A DNA stretch of 64,000 nucleotides, from positions 186,001 through 250,000 of the forward strand of contig CAVSLN010000009.1 of the NCBI GenBank assembly GCA_963728855.1. Direction: 5' to 3'. Source of the stretch: AC-43 sp963728855. GTDB lineage: Bacteria > Actinomycetota > Actinomycetes > Mycobacteriales > Micromonosporaceae. The notes beneath the pieces were generated by a model. It did no database searches. It was given only the letters and a program-made list of their open reading frames with translations, and had not been told where the DNA came from. This document shows positions 1 through 8,160 of the stretch, piece after piece. How positions within the stretch are numbered: position 1 is the first letter of the stretch; the number at the start of each line of letters is the position of its first letter. Position numbers and translations under genes: made by a program.

Positions 1-243
1 TCCGTCGACTACTTCGAGCGGCACGGCACGCCGTTCATCGTGGCGGTGAACTGTTTCGATGGCGCACAGCGGTACAAGGCCGAGGAGGTGAGGGTCGCGC
101 TCGACCTCGACCCCCACGTGCCCGTACTGCTCTGTGACGCCCGGCGCAAGGAGTCCGGCAAGGAGGTGCTGATCGAAGTCATCGAGCACTCGATGCGGAC
201 CGCACGCAAGCAGCGCGCCGGTGAACCGGCGTCGATCCGATAG
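1..243 (+). CDS. Conservon-type GTPase (CvnD-like), C-terminal part
   Basis: The reading frame is open from the window edge and ends at TAG; 80 residues are visible. The stretch around FIVAVNCFDGAQRY, followed by VALDLDPHVPVLLCDAR and a KEVLI...EH tail, matches what I know of the small Ras-like GTP/ATP-binding proteins that end actinobacterial conservons (CvnD). In this family VNCFD occupies the G4-like guanine-recognition position. Conservons encode a sensor kinase-like protein, two small proteins and this GTPase; the rest would lie upstream of the window. The next gene starts 35 bases later on the same strand. The family call rests on the C-terminal third only. Confidence 0.8.
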   Translation, partial: SVDYFERHGTPFIVAVNCFDGAQRYKAEEVRVALDLDPHVPVLLCDARRKESGKEVLIEVIEHSMRTARKQRAGEPASIR

Positions 244-278
244 CGGAAGTCCGTACCAGCAAACCGGGGGATGGTCCG

Positions 279-1226
279 ATGACCCAGCCGCAGCCGGATC
301 CGTCGGCGCCGTTCCGGCATGCATTAATCGATGTCCATAGCAACTACCGCGGCCAGCGGCTCACCCACGAGCCGCCCGACGAGCTCGTCAGCGACGTCGT
401 CACCACCCGGATCCTCCGCCCGCACCTAGTGCGGTCCGGCGCGTTCCTCACGCTCTATCTCGCGGTCAGTGCACTGTCGTTCGTGATCTTCTTCTTCGCG
501 CTCATCGCCTTCGCGTCGTCCGCCACCCGAAGCAACAGCTACTACTACGGAAGCAGCAGCGCCGACGACTCCTCGGGGGGTCTCGTCGGCGTGATCTACC
601 TGCTCGGCTTTCTCCAGCTCCTGGTCGTGGTGGCCTGGATCGTGTCGCTGTTCTTCCCGATCAAGGAGCCGATCGCCGAGTACGGCCTGCTGATCGAGGG
701 CCGCGGCTCGGCCAGCGCGGTCTCGTACGCGTGGATCGTCAACACGATCCGGGTGCGCCAGTCCCCGTTCCGTACCGACTTCGCGAAGGTGAAGGGCTTC
801 CCGCTGCTGCTGCTCGCCAACGGCCGCGAGGAGGGCTTCGTCATCGTGCGGCCGGTGGGCAACGACCTCTACCTCGGGTGGAGCATGTGGCGCTCGCGCT
901 CGACGATCGTCCTGATCGGACACATCTTCCGCGACATGTTCTCCGGTTTCGGCGGCAAGGGCCTCGACGGTGAGGTACGGGCCTCGGCGACCCGGGCACT
1001 TCGGGAGCTGATCCACAGCGTGACGCGGGAGGGCGTACAGGCGGCGATCCTCCAGCCGCCCGTACCCGAGGAGGCCGCCCGGGCCCAGGTCGACCAGCTA
1101 CGCAACCTCGACTCGCCGACCGGGTACGTGCCGCCCCAGCCGGTCTACTACGGGCAGCCGCAGCCGGGTCAGCCGCAGCCGGGCCAGACCGGTCAGTTCC
1201 CGGCGTACCAGCCGCCCCAGGGGTGA
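279..1226 (+). CDS. Membrane protein with proline/glutamine-rich tail
   Basis: A 315-residue protein I do not recognise. It has a hydrophilic N-terminus, two hydrophobic segments (about residues 52-80 and 105-130) separated by a Ser/Tyr-rich loop (SNSYYYGSSSADDSS), a soluble middle, and a low-complexity Pro/Gln/Gly tail with repeated QPQPG units. It begins with ATG 35 bases after the GTPase stop. Its TGA overlaps the GTG start of the large ATPase gene, so the two are probably translationally coupled. This suggests that it anchors or partners the ATPase at the membrane, which is inference only. Confidence 0.75.
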   Translation: MTQPQPDPSAPFRHALIDVHSNYRGQRLTHEPPDELVSDVVTTRILRPHLVRSGAFLTLYLAVSALSFVIFFFALIAFASSATRSNSYYYGSSSADDSSGGLVGVIYLLGFLQLLVVVAWIVSLFFPIKEPIAEYGLLIEGRGSASAVSYAWIVNTIRVRQSPFRTDFAKVKGFPLLLLANGREEGFVIVRPVGNDLYLGWSMWRSRSTIVLIGHIFRDMFSGFGGKGLDGEVRASATRALRELIHSVTREGVQAAILQPPVPEEAARAQVDQLRNLDSPTGYVPPQPVYYGQPQPGQPQPGQTGQFPAYQPPQG

Positions 1227-4045
1227 GCCAGCCGACGCCGGTGCCCGGCCCGCTCGTCGTCGAGGGGGACGGGCTCGCCTGGGCGTGGACGGCGGTCGAG
1301 GTCACCGCCGCGTACGACCTGAGCCGGCGTACGGACTACGCCCGGCTCACGCCGGTCGAGCGCCTCGAGTACGCGGTCCGCGAACAGGCCGGGTACCTCG
1401 ACCGGCTGCTCGCCGTACGGCCCGGTGAGGTGGCCGCGCTGCGGATCACCCGTACCGAGCCGGGCCGGCTGCGCCTGTGGCTGCTCGGCCGCACCAGCGC
1501 GCCGGCGCTGGACACCGCGCAGCGCCGGGCGGTGCAACTCGCCGAGGGCCTGCTGGACGTACCGTCGCAGGTCGTCGCGGAGCCGGTGCCCGACGCGGCC
1601 GCGGTCCAGGCGGCGCTCACCCCCTTCACGCCCGCGCCCGACGGCCTGGCCCAGATCGGCAAGCGGGTGCGGATCCAGCGCCCGGAGCGGCCCGACGCCG
1701 GTGTGGACAACTACCTCGCGGTCGAGCCGTTCGCACAGGAGCGCGTCGACTGGGCCGGGCTGCTCGCGCTCCTCGCCGGCCACCCCTACCAGCTGTGCGT
1801 CACCGTGGCCCTCACGCCCGAACGGGTCTCCCCGCAGGTGCGCCGCACGCTGGAGTCGGAGGCCACCCGGTACGCCCGGCTCAGCGAGGCGTTCGAGGGC
1901 CCGGCCGACGTCGGTGGCCGGATCCGCTTCCCGCCCGACAGCGCGGCCGCGATCCTCGGGCCGATCTACCGCGACGCGCTCACCCGGTACGCCGACCGCG
2001 CCTTCCGGTTCAGCGTCACCATCGCCTCCCCGGTCGCGCTCGACGAGATGGTGGTCGAGGCGCTCGGCCGGACCATCTCGCCGGCGCCGGGCCAGGACCA
2101 GGCGCGGCACGACCCGACGAGCGTGCCGACCGGGTACGCCACCGCGCGCCCGACCCGTCCCGTCGAGTACGACGCGTTGCGCAACGGGTTCGCCACGCTG
2201 CAACCGGTCGAGCTGCCCGACCTCCTGACCCACGCTCAGCTCAACCTGGACCTGCGGCCCGGCGGACCGGGGTCGGTCCGGCGCGGGCTGCTGGAGCTGC
2301 GCTGCCTGGTCGACCGCGCCGAGGCGCTGTCACTGTTCCGGCTGCCGGTCGCGCTCGACGGCAACGTGCCGGGCTTCCCGGTGCGGGCGCCCAGAGACCA
2401 GATCCGCGTCGTGGACCGGGTGGACGGCCGGTCCCTGCTGATCGGGCGGCAGGGCGACGGCGCATCGGCGGGTACGGAAGTCCGGCTCGCCACGAGCGAC
2501 CTGCCCCGACACGGCTTCATCGTCGGTACCCCCGGCTCCGGCAAGACCAACACGGCGCTGCACCTGTGCCGCCAGCTCTGGGCCGACCACCGCATCCCCT
2601 TTCTCGTCATCGAGCCGGTAAATGCTGCGCTTGATGACTATCGATGGCTTGCGACGCTGCCCGGCTTCGCGGACCTGCTCGTGCTGACCGTCGGCGACGA
2701 GTCGGTGGCACCGTTGCGGCTCAACCCCTTCGAGGTCCCGGTCGGTACGACCGTGGTGTCCCACATCTCCAACCTGCTCGCCTGCTTCGAGGCCGCGTTC
2801 GGGCTCTGGGACCCGCTGCCGTTCATCTACCGGCGCGCGCTGACCCGCACGTACCGGCGCCGCCGGTTTCACCCCGACGACCGGGGAACCGAGGCGCGTC
2901 AAGGTACCTGGCCCGTGCTTCCCGAGTTCGTCGCCGGTCTCGCCGAGGTGACCAAGGAGCTGGGATACACCGGCGAGGTCGGGCACAACATCGACGCCGC
3001 CGCGCGCCTGCGCGCCGAGGCGCTGGCCGAAGGCGCCTGCGGGGTGACCCTGGACTGCCGGCGCTCCTTCGACATCGGCGCGCTGACCACCCGGCCGGTG
3101 GTCGTCGAGCTGGCCGGGGTCGGGGACAACGCCAAGGAGCAGGCGCTGGTGACGCTGCTGCTGCTGAACGCCGTACGCGGGCACCGCCGGTCCGGCCGTG
3201 CCGCCCCGGCGCACCCGCACGTCATGCTCATCGAGGAGGCGCACCGGATCTTCCCGCGCGCGACGCCGTCCGGGGGCGGAGACGTGAAGGAGGCCAACGC
3301 CCAGGCGCTCGCGGCCGAGCGGATCGCCCAGGGCCTCGCCGAGGACCGCAAGTACGGCCAGTCGTACCTCCTCGTGGACCAGCAGGTCGGCAAGGTCTCC
3401 GAGGACGCGTACAAGATCACGAACCTGAAGGTCATGCACCGTACGGCGGCCGAGGAGGACCGGGTACTGCTCGGCGCCACCATGTCGATGCACCCCGACC
3501 AGGTCGAGTCCGCCGCGTCGCTGGCCCCCTTCGAGGCCGTCGTCTCGCTGGGCGGGCTCGACCGCGCGGTGTCGCTGCGGGTACCGAACGTCCGTGCCGA
3601 GGACGCGACCCGCCTGGGCCTGCCCGAGGCGCCATTGGCCGACGACGCCGAGCTGCGTACCCGGCACGCCGAGCTCCTCACCGACCCCCGGTTCGCCGAC
3701 GCGATGGCCCCGTACGACGAGTGTGCCGACTGCCGTCACCGGTGTGCCTTTCGCCGTCACGCCGAGTCGGTCGTCACCGTGGACCCCGCGGCCGCCGGCC
3801 GGGTGGTCGACCTCGCCGTCAAGGGCCCGTGGAGCGCGACGGTCGCCGAGCTCAGCGTGCTCGCCGGCCCGAGCCCCGCCGACGATGCCGGCGCGACCGA
3901 GGACTACCACGTCTGCGTGTTCATCCACGCCATGCAGAGCCGGTACCCCCTGGCCAAGCGCCGCCCCGCCGACGTACCCGCCGCGGTCGCCGGTACCGCC
4001 CGCGCCCGCCGCAACATCCGCGCGTACGGGACGACCTCGTCGTGA
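1223..4045 (+). CDS. HerA/DUF87-type ATPase
   Basis: A 940-residue P-loop ATPase. The N-terminal 430 residues resemble no family I know. A Walker A motif (GTPGSGKTNTALHL) lies near residue 435 and a Walker B (HVMLIEEAHRIF) near residue 666, in the arrangement of HerA/FtsK-superfamily DNA-pumping or peptide-pumping ATPases (DUF87). A cysteine cluster, CADCRHRC, near residue 832 could bind zinc or an Fe-S cluster. The GTG start overlaps the upstream TGA (GTGA), and its own TGA overlaps the next GTG, so three cistrons are chained. HerA ATPases act with nucleases in repair and in several defence systems; no recognisable nuclease is present here. Confidence 0.8.
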   Translation: MSQPTPVPGPLVVEGDGLAWAWTAVEVTAAYDLSRRTDYARLTPVERLEYAVREQAGYLDRLLAVRPGEVAALRITRTEPGRLRLWLLGRTSAPALDTAQRRAVQLAEGLLDVPSQVVAEPVPDAAAVQAALTPFTPAPDGLAQIGKRVRIQRPERPDAGVDNYLAVEPFAQERVDWAGLLALLAGHPYQLCVTVALTPERVSPQVRRTLESEATRYARLSEAFEGPADVGGRIRFPPDSAAAILGPIYRDALTRYADRAFRFSVTIASPVALDEMVVEALGRTISPAPGQDQARHDPTSVPTGYATARPTRPVEYDALRNGFATLQPVELPDLLTHAQLNLDLRPGGPGSVRRGLLELRCLVDRAEALSLFRLPVALDGNVPGFPVRAPRDQIRVVDRVDGRSLLIGRQGDGASAGTEVRLATSDLPRHGFIVGTPGSGKTNTALHLCRQLWADHRIPFLVIEPVNAALDDYRWLATLPGFADLLVLTVGDESVAPLRLNPFEVPVGTTVVSHISNLLACFEAAFGLWDPLPFIYRRALTRTYRRRRFHPDDRGTEARQGTWPVLPEFVAGLAEVTKELGYTGEVGHNIDAAARLRAEALAEGACGVTLDCRRSFDIGALTTRPVVVELAGVGDNAKEQALVTLLLLNAVRGHRRSGRAAPAHPHVMLIEEAHRIFPRATPSGGGDVKEANAQALAAERIAQGLAEDRKYGQSYLLVDQQVGKVSEDAYKITNLKVMHRTAAEEDRVLLGATMSMHPDQVESAASLAPFEAVVSLGGLDRAVSLRVPNVRAEDATRLGLPEAPLADDAELRTRHAELLTDPRFADAMAPYDECADCRHRCAFRRHAESVVTVDPAAAGRVVDLAVKGPWSATVAELSVLAGPSPADDAGATEDYHVCVFIHAMQSRYPLAKRRPADVPAAVAGTARARRNIRAYGTTSS

Positions 4046-4869
4046 GCGAGCAGCCTCACGAGTACGCCGAGGGTACGGACAGCGCGGAGGCCCCCACCGA
4101 CACCGGTGGCGAGACTGAGGAGTCCGGCTACCCTAGCCTCGCCGAAGAGCCCGCAGCGGAGGCCGAGCCCACGGCGGAGGCCGAGCCCACGGCTGAGCCC
4201 GAACCCACGGCGGAGCCCGAACCCGCCCAGGACACGGCGTATCCGCCGTTGGCGGAGGACGGCGCTACCGAACTGGAAGCCGAGAGTACCGGTGAGGCCC
4301 CCGTACCGGAGCCCCCGACCACGTACCCCGAACTCGCTCAGGAGCCCGACGACAGCGCCTGGGAGCCCCCGCCACCGCTGGACCAACCGGTGTACGACAG
4401 CACGCCGCTCATGCCCGAGTACCGGGGCGAGGACCAGCCAGACAACGACGTGTGGGGTACCCCGGTGGAGTACCTCGGCCCCGACGAGCGCGAAGCTTTC
4501 CGGGTCGTCCCGCATGAGGGCTTGCTCTACGACCGGGACGGCAATCTGTTCGACACGAGCGCGGGTACCTCGGTGCACTCACCCGACGAGGGGAGGGCGA
4601 TATTCGTCATGGACCAGAACGGCAACCTGTACGCCTCGAACTTCCACTCGCCCGGACAGTTCCACCACTCGAGCTTCCTCGCGGGTGACGACGTGGCCGG
4701 GGCGGGTGAGCTGGCCGTCGACAACGGTCGGGTGACCCGCCTGACCGACCAGAGCGGGCACTACCGGCCGGACGCGGCGTACACCGACCAGGTCCGGCAA
4801 CGGCTCAGCGATGATGGTATCGATCTCGACGACAGCCGGGTGTCACACACCAGGCGCGGGCGACGATAG
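4042..4869 (+). CDS. Acidic-repeat protein with HSSFL...SGHYRP module
   Basis: A 275-residue protein starting at the GTG that overlaps the ATPase stop. Residues 30-75 form an acidic low-complexity region of E-P-T-A-E repeats and are probably disordered. The C-terminal 100 residues are globular: FVMDQNGNLYASN, then FHHSSFLAGDDVAGAGEL near residue 206 and SGHYRP near residue 237. I associate the HSSFLAG...AG...SGHY+P signature with the C-terminal region of plant IQM calmodulin-binding proteins and with domains at the ends of some bacterial polymorphic-toxin-like proteins; its biochemical activity is not known to me. Tight coupling to the ATPase suggests a joint function. Confidence 0.7.
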   Translation: MSEQPHEYAEGTDSAEAPTDTGGETEESGYPSLAEEPAAEAEPTAEAEPTAEPEPTAEPEPAQDTAYPPLAEDGATELEAESTGEAPVPEPPTTYPELAQEPDDSAWEPPPPLDQPVYDSTPLMPEYRGEDQPDNDVWGTPVEYLGPDEREAFRVVPHEGLLYDRDGNLFDTSAGTSVHSPDEGRAIFVMDQNGNLYASNFHSPGQFHHSSFLAGDDVAGAGELAVDNGRVTRLTDQSGHYRPDAAYTDQVRQRLSDDGIDLDDSRVSHTRRGRR

Positions 4870-4883
4870 GCGGGATTGGGTAG

Positions 4884-5492
4884 ATGTCGGTATCAACATG
4901 GCGAGGCGTCGTGAACGGAATCCTCTACACCGTGCAGTTCCAGCAGGAGCTGGATGACGCGCAGGTCGAGCGGACCGCGCGGGCGATGATCGCCGAGCCG
5001 CTCTATGACCTGCCCACGGTCGAGATCCGCGACGCGGTGTCCGCCGCGCTCGACAGCGACGAGCAGCTGACGCAGCTGATCCCCGAGGCGCACGGCGAGG
5101 CCGAGTTCCGGGCCTTCCTCCGTCGCGTGGTCGAGCGGTTGGACGCCCTGCGGCCGTGGCCGGAGCCGGCGTACCGGCGGCTGCCGGCGGAGACGTGGCG
5201 GGAGCTGGCCGGCGCGCCGGTCGTGGCCCACGTACCGCTGAGCCACGTGAAGTTGCAGGAGCGGCTGCGCAAGCTGTTCCAGCCGGTCGCCGACGGTGCC
5301 GTACGCCGGCCGGTGCTCGTCCTGCGGCTCGCGGCCGGGGATGTGGTCGCCTTCGCCGGGTCGACCCAGCCCGCCGGTACGGGAGTTGACGTTCACTACG
5401 CCGGCCCGCGCCCGGCCGCCGAAGTGCTTCGCGATCTTCAGGCGGCCGCCGGCCTGTCGCCGGCCGAGCTCGTTCCCGCCAGCCGGCCGTAG
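4884..5492 (+). CDS. Hypothetical protein, same operon as the ATPase
   Basis: A 202-residue soluble protein that I do not recognise, 14 bases after the previous stop. It has no signal peptide or membrane segment. The N-terminal half is predicted mostly helical (QFQQELDDAQVERTARAMI), and the C-terminal half has hydrophobic beta-like stretches (RPVLVLRLAAGDVVAFAG). Spacing indicates that it belongs to the ATPase operon and could be its accessory or immunity-like partner, but nothing in the sequence proves this. Confidence 0.65.
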   Translation: MSVSTWRGVVNGILYTVQFQQELDDAQVERTARAMIAEPLYDLPTVEIRDAVSAALDSDEQLTQLIPEAHGEAEFRAFLRRVVERLDALRPWPEPAYRRLPAETWRELAGAPVVAHVPLSHVKLQERLRKLFQPVADGAVRRPVLVLRLAAGDVVAFAGSTQPAGTGVDVHYAGPRPAAEVLRDLQAAAGLSPAELVPASRP

Positions 5493-5552
5493 GTTTGGCC
5501 AGGGCCGATCGCGGTACGACACCGGACGACTCTGATCGGGGAGGCTGCGCCG

Positions 5553-5942
5553 GTGAGGAACGAGAACGCGCGATGGCGGTACGGGCTCGGTGCGGTAGGC
5601 GTCGCGGTACTCACGATCGTGCTGGTGTTCGGGATCGCCGCCGTACGCTACCGGGCCGGCGCGGACGTCTCCGCCGCCCTGGCCGCGATCACCGGTACCG
5701 TCGGCACGATCCTTGGCGGGTACCTCGGCCTGCAGGCCGGCTCCGCCGGCAAGTCCGACGTCGAGCGGGCCTGGCACGAGGCGGAGTCGGCACGCCGGCT
5801 GGCTGAGGAGCGGGCCACCGCGCTGGCCGCCGCCCTCGACCCGGACAAGGCGATCTACGTACTCAACACGGTCGTCCGGTCCGAGGCATCGGCGAACCGG
5901 GGCGAGCCGATGCTGCGCCCGGACGGCGTGCTTATGCCGTAG
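5553..5942 (+). CDS. Small single-span membrane protein
   Basis: A 129-residue protein starting at GTG with a purine-rich stretch (GGGGAGG) about 7 bases upstream. One or two hydrophobic segments occupy about residues 10-60 (the second Gly-rich, AAITGTVGTILGGYLGLQAG). They are followed by a charged helix with Ala/Glu/Arg periodicity (residues 68-97) that could form a coiled coil. Sixty bases separate it from the hypothetical gene upstream, so it may be the last cistron of the ATPase operon. Function unknown. Confidence 0.6.
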   Translation: MRNENARWRYGLGAVGVAVLTIVLVFGIAAVRYRAGADVSAALAAITGTVGTILGGYLGLQAGSAGKSDVERAWHEAESARRLAEERATALAAALDPDKAIYVLNTVVRSEASANRGEPMLRPDGVLMP

Positions 5943-6031
5943 GCCACATCCGGGCCAATTTCGGTTGCACCGGGCCGGCTCCCCGGAAATGCTTGCCGGG
6001 GGCAAGTATTTCGCGGGGCGGGGGGAGCGAC

Positions 6032-6496
6032 ATGGCGGCAGAGCTGGACGCCCACGTCCAGATCGGTCGGCAGCTCGCGATCTTCCTCAGGCGCGCCGAG
6101 CGCTTCTGGAGCGGCTTCCGGCTGGAGCCGGACGGCCCGACGCTGGACCGGGGGGCGTACCTCCTGTTAGCGCAGATCGCCACGGACGGCGCCCGCCGGC
6201 TCTCGGCGGTGGCCGAGGTGGCCAGCCTGGACCTGTTGACGGTCAGCCGGCAGGTCGCGACGCTGGAGGCGGCCAGGCTGGTCAGCCGGACCACGGACGA
6301 GGCCGACCGCCGGGCGCACCTGGTCGAGGTGACGCCGGCCGGACACGAGGTGCTCGCCCATAACCGGGAGAAGTGGCAGGTCGTCTTGTGCGACCTGCTG
6401 GCGGACTGGACGCCGGAGGAGCGGGGGGAGTTCGTCCGGCTGTTCACCCGGTTCAACGACTCCCTCGCGGCCCGGGAACAGGAGAGGAAGCGATGA
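6032..6496 (+). CDS. MarR-family transcriptional regulator
   Basis: A 154-residue winged-helix repressor. The core LSAVAEVASLDLLTVSRQVATLE (helix-turn-helix) followed by the wing TDEADRRAHLVEVTPAG is typical of MarR proteins, which sense small phenolics or drugs. The chosen ATG has a GGGGGAG ribosome site 4 bases upstream; an upstream in-frame TTG is less likely. Its TGA overlaps the ATG of the drug exporter (ATGA), so it probably controls that exporter. It contains an in-frame TTA leucine codon at 6167, rare in such G+C-rich genes. Confidence 0.9.
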   Translation: MAAELDAHVQIGRQLAIFLRRAERFWSGFRLEPDGPTLDRGAYLLLAQIATDGARRLSAVAEVASLDLLTVSRQVATLEAARLVSRTTDEADRRAHLVEVTPAGHEVLAHNREKWQVVLCDLLADWTPEERGEFVRLFTRFNDSLAAREQERKR

Positions 6497-8085
6497 GCGC
6501 CACGGTAGAGCAGGTCCGACCCACCCTGAGTCACCGGCAGATCCTGATGCTCATGGGCGGTCTGATGACCGGCCTGCTGCTGGCCGCGCTGGACCAGACC
6601 ATCGTCGGTACGGCCCTGCCGACCATCGTCGGCAAGCTCGGCGGGATCAACCACTACTCCTGGGTCGTCACCGGCTACCTGCTCGCCTCCACCGCGTCCA
6701 CCCCGCTCTACGGCAAGGTCTCCGACCTGTACGGGCGCCGCCCGGTGCTCATGTTCGCGATCGGTGCCTTCCTGATCGGCTCCTTACTGGCCGGTGCCTC
6801 CCAGAACATGACCCAGCTGATCATCACGCGGGCCATCCAGGGCCTCGGCGCGGGTGGCCTCATGACGCTGGCGTTCACGATCGTGTCGGACGTGCTGGAG
6901 CCCCGCGACCGGCCTCGGTACCAGGGCATCTTCGGCGCCGTCTTCGGCCTGTCCAGCGTTGCCGGGCCGCTCCTCGGCGGGTACTTCGCCCAGCACGACT
7001 GGCGCTGGATCTTCTACCTCAACGTACCGCTGGCGATCGTCGCGATCATCGTGTGCAACCAGGTGCTCCGGCTGGTGCCGCACCACCGGCGGGACCACAA
7101 GATCGACTGGCTGGGCGCCACGCTCCTGGTCGGCGCGGTGGTCTGCCTGCTGATGGCGCTGTCGTTCGGCGGGAGCCCGGGCTGGGCCTGGGACTCGACG
7201 CGAATCCTGGGGCTGTTCGGCGGGTTCGCCGTACTGGCGGTGCTGTGCCTGATGGTCGAGGTGCGCGCGAGCGAGCCGGTACTGCCGCTGCCGCTGTTCC
7301 GCCGGCGCACGTTCTCGATCGCCAACGCGGCCACCTTCGTGCTCGGCTTCAGCATGTTCGGCGCGATCATCTACGTCCCGCTGTACCTGCAGATCGTCAA
7401 GGGCGCCACGCCCACGGCGTCCGGCCTGCTGATGCTGCCGATGATGGTCGGCATCATCGGCACGTCGATCATCTCCGGCCGGATGATCTCCAGGGTCGGC
7501 CGGTACAAGTGGTTCACCGTCGCCGGTACCGCCACCATGGCCGCCGGGCTGCTCCTGTTCACCCGGCTCGAGGTCAACACCGCGCTCTGGCAGGCCGACA
7601 TCTACATGCTGGCCATCGGTATCGGCCTGGGCCTCGCGATGCAGCCGCTGATCCTGGCCGTACAGAACAGCGTCAGCCTGCGCGACCTGGGCGCCGGTAC
7701 CTCGGCCGCGACGTTCTTCCGGTCGCTGGGCGGCTCGGTCGGCGTGGCCGCGCTCGGCGCCGTACTGAGCAACCAGCTGACCGCGCACTTCGGCAAGGGG
7801 CGCTCGGTCGCGATCAACGACCCGGCCTCGATCAAGAGGCTTCCGGCGCAGGTACAGGAGTTCATCCAGCACGGCTTCGTCAGCGCGCTGCACCCGATCT
7901 TCCTGGTCGCGGCCCTGGTCTCGCTGGTCGCCGTGGTGCTGTGCCTGACCCTGCCCAACCGCGAGCTGCGCGGTGCCGTGCCGGCCGCCGCGGCGACGCC
8001 GGGGACCGACGAGCCGGCGTTCGTCGAGGAGGACGACGAGCTAGCCGCGATCGAGGCGGAGGCCAAGAGTTCAACCCTGCTTTGA
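6493..8085 (+). CDS. DHA2-family MFS multidrug exporter (EmrB-type)
   Basis: A 530-residue, 14-helix drug:H+ antiporter. The first helix ends in LDQTIVGTALPTI, the DHA2 motif D1. YGKVSDLYGRRPVLM is the MFS signature between helices 2 and 3, and the GLSSVAGPLLGG region is motif C of antiporters. The C-terminal 40 residues are acidic and cytoplasmic. It is translationally coupled to the MarR gene. It has one TTA codon at 6784, so both genes of the pair carry this rare codon and could depend on a bldA-like tRNA. Confidence 0.92.
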   Translation: MSATVEQVRPTLSHRQILMLMGGLMTGLLLAALDQTIVGTALPTIVGKLGGINHYSWVVTGYLLASTASTPLYGKVSDLYGRRPVLMFAIGAFLIGSLLAGASQNMTQLIITRAIQGLGAGGLMTLAFTIVSDVLEPRDRPRYQGIFGAVFGLSSVAGPLLGGYFAQHDWRWIFYLNVPLAIVAIIVCNQVLRLVPHHRRDHKIDWLGATLLVGAVVCLLMALSFGGSPGWAWDSTRILGLFGGFAVLAVLCLMVEVRASEPVLPLPLFRRRTFSIANAATFVLGFSMFGAIIYVPLYLQIVKGATPTASGLLMLPMMVGIIGTSIISGRMISRVGRYKWFTVAGTATMAAGLLLFTRLEVNTALWQADIYMLAIGIGLGLAMQPLILAVQNSVSLRDLGAGTSAATFFRSLGGSVGVAALGAVLSNQLTAHFGKGRSVAINDPASIKRLPAQVQEFIQHGFVSALHPIFLVAALVSLVAVVLCLTLPNRELRGAVPAAAATPGTDEPAFVEEDDELAAIEAEAKSSTLL

Positions 8086-8086
8086 G

Positions 8087-8098
8087 AGTTACGTAACT
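8087..8098. promoter_or_regulatory. Perfect 12-bp palindrome AGTTACGTAACT
   Basis: A perfect inverted repeat lies two bases after the exporter stop codon and about 60 bases before the acyl-CoA ligase gene. It has the size and A/T-rich halves of a MarR or TetR operator, but it is also compatible with a chance palindrome or part of a terminator. The regulator that binds it is unknown. Confidence 0.35.
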
Positions 8099-8124
8099 GG
8101 CCGGTAACTTGGCCCACCCAGGGA

Positions 8125-8151
8125 CTAGTGGTGCGTGGGTCGCGCCACTAG
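8125..8151. promoter_or_regulatory. Inverted repeat at the acyl-CoA ligase promoter
   Basis: CTAGTGG and CCACTAG are perfect inverted arms 13 bases apart, ending 9 bases before the ATG of the ligase gene. TAGCCT (8149-8154), overlapping the right arm, fits an actinobacterial -10 box 6 bases ahead of the ATG, so the transcript may be leaderless. A repressor bound to this repeat would block the promoter. Confidence 0.45.
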
Positions 8152-8160
8152 CCTCTGATC

